Shown here: positions 63,801-64,000 of the stretch, in pieces
How positions within the stretch are numbered: the first letter of the stretch is position 1
Layout: the number at the start of each line of letters is the position of its first letter
Assembly: GCA_964423745.1 (NCBI GenBank)
Contig: CAYRGG010000003.1
Location: forward strand, 1 to 64,000
DNA from: CAYRGG01 sp964423745
GTDB lineage: Bacteria > Pseudomonadota > Gammaproteobacteria > Competibacterales > Competibacteraceae
Direction: 5' to 3'
Length of the DNA: 64,000 nucleotides
Position numbers and translations under genes: made by a program
The notes under the pieces: model-generated
Seen by the model: the letters and a program-made list of their open reading frames with translations, nothing else
The model's database searches: none
What the model was told of the DNA's origin: nothing

Positions 63801-64000
63801 TGTCTCCGATACTTCTGCATTGCTACTGCGTGCTACGGACCGTATACGGTTTGTTCCCGACGGTGAAAACGCTGACAGCGCGTCTTTCACCTACCGCGCT
63901 TGGGATCAGTCAGGCGGCGAGAGTGCTGGCACAAAAGCCGATACTAGCACTAACGGTAACGCCACAGCCTTTAGCACAGCCACGGACACCGTTTCAATCA
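54838..64000 (+). CDS. Giant LEPR-XLL / DUF4347 repeat protein, continues past window
   Basis: One uninterrupted frame of 3,054 codons, incomplete at the right edge. Residues 16-25 carry an L-E-P-R-L-L-F-S-type LEPR-XLL motif and about 71-211 a DUF4347 domain (S-H-G-S-D-G near 134). Next come LamG-like (about 545-772), a cadherin-like domain interrupted by a C-type-lectin-like domain (about 775-1021), and a right-handed beta-helix beginning S-L-R-E-A-I-I-A-A-N-N (about 1027-1371). Six delta-60 repeats follow (about 1644-1981), then a second LamG plus lectin-in-cadherin module (about 2148-2640) and VCBS/cadherin-like repeats. Such giant proteins are usually exported adhesins. No Sec signal peptide is visible, which suggests a type I-like route signalled at the missing C-terminus. 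Confidence 0.9.
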   Translation, partial: MKKRTSLRHRRSLWLEELEPRLLFSAGLESVLLEEDLSATSPLSYGVVSQDIDEINSSSTDNVVATDVPVRRELIIFDSRVADYQQLVDHLLADNPDDREREILVLDSNQDGIQQISEALANRQGIDAIHVVSHGSDGLLTLGATELGLHNLDVYAGVIAEWGNALADEADLLFYGCDLAAGPDGQTLIQRLAGLTGADVAASDDLTGHEDLGGDWALEYQTGDLETQIAINESTQNIWMAILPTPDLADLWFSTQGDVSSSGVPGLSSWNESEILEFSNNPTFEPSGTAGQVATVFDIDPFTQDGNASIDGMHIVSKTVTSGTTLLQQGDLLFSTAQDETIDGISVRDEDVLVFRPDTPGNLGSGVFFVLIDGSDVGLSDVQALTLVEQNISIGGVNLNAGDLLIADDQKDLERLSLTFTGTNTAGSISLFLDMTDLGISSGNRIVGIHLVGSDLTVGDETLTVGQFLVSLTDTDSFGGLTNVEPHDVFTLDVTAIGSNSSATPTLWFDGSDVGLTSSSDEEIHAVTLNVNQAPIDLQPTATAEGGLSLNEDGGNDAYLIADDGGAILGGRTALTAEIRFATSDNINSNPLLNYATATTDKELSVLINSLGELKIWVAESQIASNAIDYRTLADGQTHTLSFTWSNSSGDWSVYVDRTLTDSGAGLATGQTLDGGGTIVFGQDQDSVDAGYSNTQVFGATLYDARLFSDVRTGSEITANYRSTLPYDEPSMLANWQFDQLSTNGVVLDAVSGNNLTIQHVNDIGFTTSSPTLTFELDENSLTGTVVGSIAGSDAEREAKIASLLAADPNLTYSAETGKFYKVVTGSVNWVTAQSTALTTGLNGVNGQLATINSAAENDILAGLRTTAGIDLWIGASDQTSEGAWYWQNGNSDGDQFWQGTGTGNSVDGNYNNWVAGDPNAPSAADDAAVITSMGEWGDRDVANTYGYIVEWQADEVLDTTDPLTYSIQSQTIAGAFAIDADSGEITVADGSLLDYSTNPNHSVTVRVSDGSLSYNEAFKVSLFSTTLTVDTTDDYSSADARYGNTSSIVALLADKGTDNRVSLREAIIAANNTANSGAPDKIVFDIPLDDANHLYYRNNGIADSFAAPVATTLADNAISDFDSDYAAGTARSWYRITLDTNQLNVTDAVIIDGSTQPGYDPAKGPVIEINAAGVQDSDPNAMTLSNGASTIRGLVINRTSDQGIEVDAGAAGSVIVGNYFGTDISGTQARGNWAGIAIKADNVIFGGPTPEDRNLVSGNQDRGVEIYNFASGIVVQGNYIGTTVTGNGALGNSGIGIGTGIDNRSEANDVLIGGTGAGEGNLIAHNSSNGVWIHKGKNISVLGNTIFSNIGRGIDLDENGVTANDAPANKDSDSGPNNLQNYPVITAAATNTTDSIAIGGSLNSTSNTTFRIEFFASVTADGTGHGEAERYLGFTRVTTDGSGGASFSVSLPKVVAAGEYITATATVDNGEGTYGDTSEFAQNVPALFELDIDADDSSGQSGANFATAFTEDGGPVAIVDSDATLSENGSPTLTSLTVTLTNLPDGTAETLSANVDGTSINASYDSGTGVLTLNGSDTVANYQQVLRTITYNNSSQNPDTTPRIITLRATDGATASNIATATIDVVAFNDAPTFKASDDTSYTMFNTKHDTGESVVVQADGKILVAGYHDLTNSDFAVARYHSDGTLDNTFGTGGIRTVDFGSSNDQAYSVAVQADGKILVAGYSDKAGTNDFAVVRLKSDGTLDNTFGTGGIRTVDFGSSNDQAYSVAVQADGKILVAGYSDKAGTNDFAVVRLKSDGTLDNTFGTGGIRTVDFGSSNDQAYSVAVQADGKILVAGSSINGVNSDFAVVRLNSDGTLNNTFGNGGKLTTDIVSRNDRGKSLTVQTDGKILVAGFSDAWANNDFAVVRLNSDGTLDDTFGNGGKLTTNVSYNGLDDTGHSVAVQDDGKILVVGHTTESLFESHFAVVRYNSDGSLDTTFDSLKITTLDGNLTFVEDGAPVVLDEDVEVFDADFSAIGNFDAATLTLTRNGGANAEDVYSATGTLSALTEGSNLIVDSTTIGTVTTNSGGRLMLTFNSNATNILVNQAMQQIAYRNSSVTPPANIQIDWTFDDGNTGAQGSGGTKQTTGSTTVAITVNNAPNDLAAVATSEGGLSLNEDGGNDAYLIADDGSAVLGGLTSLTFETRYSSTDSTTRQPLVSYATSTNHNEFKIVLQADGRFLFQIGTKQITSSAFDFTSIADGEEHTISFTWQSTDGGWSIYVDGVERDSGSGVYTGGTIAAGGSLVIGQEQNSMDGGYRTEVVLSATLHNTRLFNDVRSAAEIAVYYSSTLPHDESGMIANWTFNHLSTNGVVTDTVAGNNLTINHVGVGGGFTTSTPELTFAINENSVTGTAIGSVAGNDAERQDRIAALLAANPGLVYSAEFNKFYKVSDNTSITWSAAQTAAQGTNLNTVAGQLVTIGSAAENALVLNQLVAPSTVSKWIGATDTTFEGQWFWQDNGTDDELFWVGDDTGSSLGYANWASGEPNSSSSDSGAIMDNSGGTWYDYPISVTIGGYVMEWNADDVLDATDPLTYSIQSQTVAGAFAIDADSGEITVADGALLDFESNATHTITVRVNDIGGLSYDEAFTVALKDLDEPPVNTVPDAQTTAEDIILTFSSANGNQIFISDDHGETPTVIVSVGNGTLTVSGAGSAVVGGDGTAAVTLSGSVANINVALNGLQYNANPDWNGMDVLNVFTTDGGAQQDIDTVQINVTAVNDAPVMTLPGGSMTYTEGDPATVIDASATVSDIDSTDFNTGALIVSFVSGSDSAKDTLAIRNQGMGAGQIGLSGTSDVTFGGVVIGAYTGGSNGADLVIILNGSATSAAAEALVRSITYQNTDSGAPTPDVRTVRFALTDGDGGTSINDTVVDVDGINDAPVLTPRGPLPYSITEDDTNNSGALISWALGSSVTDVDSGAVEGIAITGLTPGMGSGEYSTDGGSSWTEIGAVSDTSALLLRATDRIRFVPDGENADSASFTYRAWDQSGGESAGTKADTSTNGNATAFSTATDTVSI
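56470..57900 (+). repeat. LamG-lectin-cadherin module, copy 1
   Basis: This encodes L-S-L-N-E-D-G-G-N-D-A-Y-L-I-A-D-D-G at its start and A-I-D-A-D-S-G-E-I-T-V-A-D near its end. Both recur in the copy at 61300-62745 with the same internal order, so this is an intragenic duplication of about 1.4 kb. Confidence 0.85.
59890..60351 (+). repeat. Exact 171-bp tandem repeats coding delta-60 units
   Basis: Units begin at 59890, 60061 and 60232. The first two are identical base for base, and the third is identical for about 120 bp before diverging. Each unit encodes 57 residues with the delta-60 core (V-Q-A-D-G-K-I-L-V-A-G, D-F-A-V-V-R, G-T-L-D-N-T-F-G-T-G-G). Related, diverged units lie on both sides (59767-60780). 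Confidence 0.95.
61300..62745 (+). repeat. LamG-lectin-cadherin module, copy 2
   Basis: This is the second copy of the 56470-57900 module. The lectin-like part (F-Y-K-V at about 62113, W-I-G-A-T-D and G-Y-V-M-E-W at the end) is again inserted within a cadherin-like domain between A-G-N-D-A-E-R and D-P-L-T-Y-S-I-Q-S-Q. Confidence 0.85.

Overview
The window looks like a chromosomal segment of a gammaproteobacterium of intermediate GC. The housekeeping genes (tadA, the yrfG / nudE-cysQ-zapE neighbourhood, bioA, prfA, hemL, murU) have gammaproteobacterial sequence character and neighbourhoods. The accessory content is large and repeat-rich. I cannot name a genus.

Layout: 1-5000 holds tadA, a DUF433/DUF5615 toxin-antitoxin-like pair, a YrfG-like HAD nucleotidase and a nudE-cysQ-zapE operon. 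5237-7649 is an unrecognised two-gene unit: a 562-aa protein and a lipoprotein that is a paralogue of its C-terminal third. 7752-15546 (minus strand) is an ethylmalonyl-CoA pathway operon: methylsuccinyl-CoA dehydrogenase, mesaconyl-CoA hydratase, ethylmalonyl-CoA mutase, the MeaB chaperone GTPase, and a crotonyl-CoA carboxylase/reductase carrying an unusual C-terminal CBS-domain pair. 16315-17667 is bioA. 18156-20389 holds two convergent c-di-GMP genes, FHA-EAL and FHA-GGDEF.

20713-33992 (minus strand) is the most striking region. It is a seven-gene candidate biosynthetic cluster led by a 1,989-aa iterative type I PKS (KS-AT-ACP-ACP-KR-DH) whose KS and DH resemble enediyne-type polyene synthases. 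It is followed by a double-hotdog, E10-like thioesterase, an exported alpha/beta hydrolase, an enolase-superfamily enzyme, a GH3-type acyl-adenylating enzyme, a fumarylacetoacetase-fold enzyme with a signal-peptide-like N-terminus, and a free-standing Sfp-type phosphopantetheinyl transferase. The integrated C-terminal PPTase of enediyne synthases is missing, and the separate PPTase probably replaces it. The ethylmalonyl-CoA operon lies only 5 kb away.

34447-54332 contains a winged-helix/TPR regulator with a perfect CRP-like palindrome upstream, murU and a TauE-like permease, a Uma2 nuclease, a polar amino-acid ABC transporter flanked by direct repeats derived from a neighbouring gene's 3' end, a large exported protein, a CZB-type chemoreceptor broken by a single-base frameshift, prfA, a DUF1016 nuclease, hemL, and a decayed IS200/IS605-type element whose TnpB has lost its C-terminus. 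From 54838 to beyond the right edge runs one uninterrupted frame for a giant LEPR-XLL/DUF4347 surface or secreted protein with duplicated LamG-lectin-cadherin modules, a beta-helix and delta-60 repeats.

Several families of short, palindromic, MITE-like repeats (about 77-150 bp) are scattered between genes, and some provide stop or start codons to neighbouring genes. No tRNA, rRNA or CRISPR array was seen.
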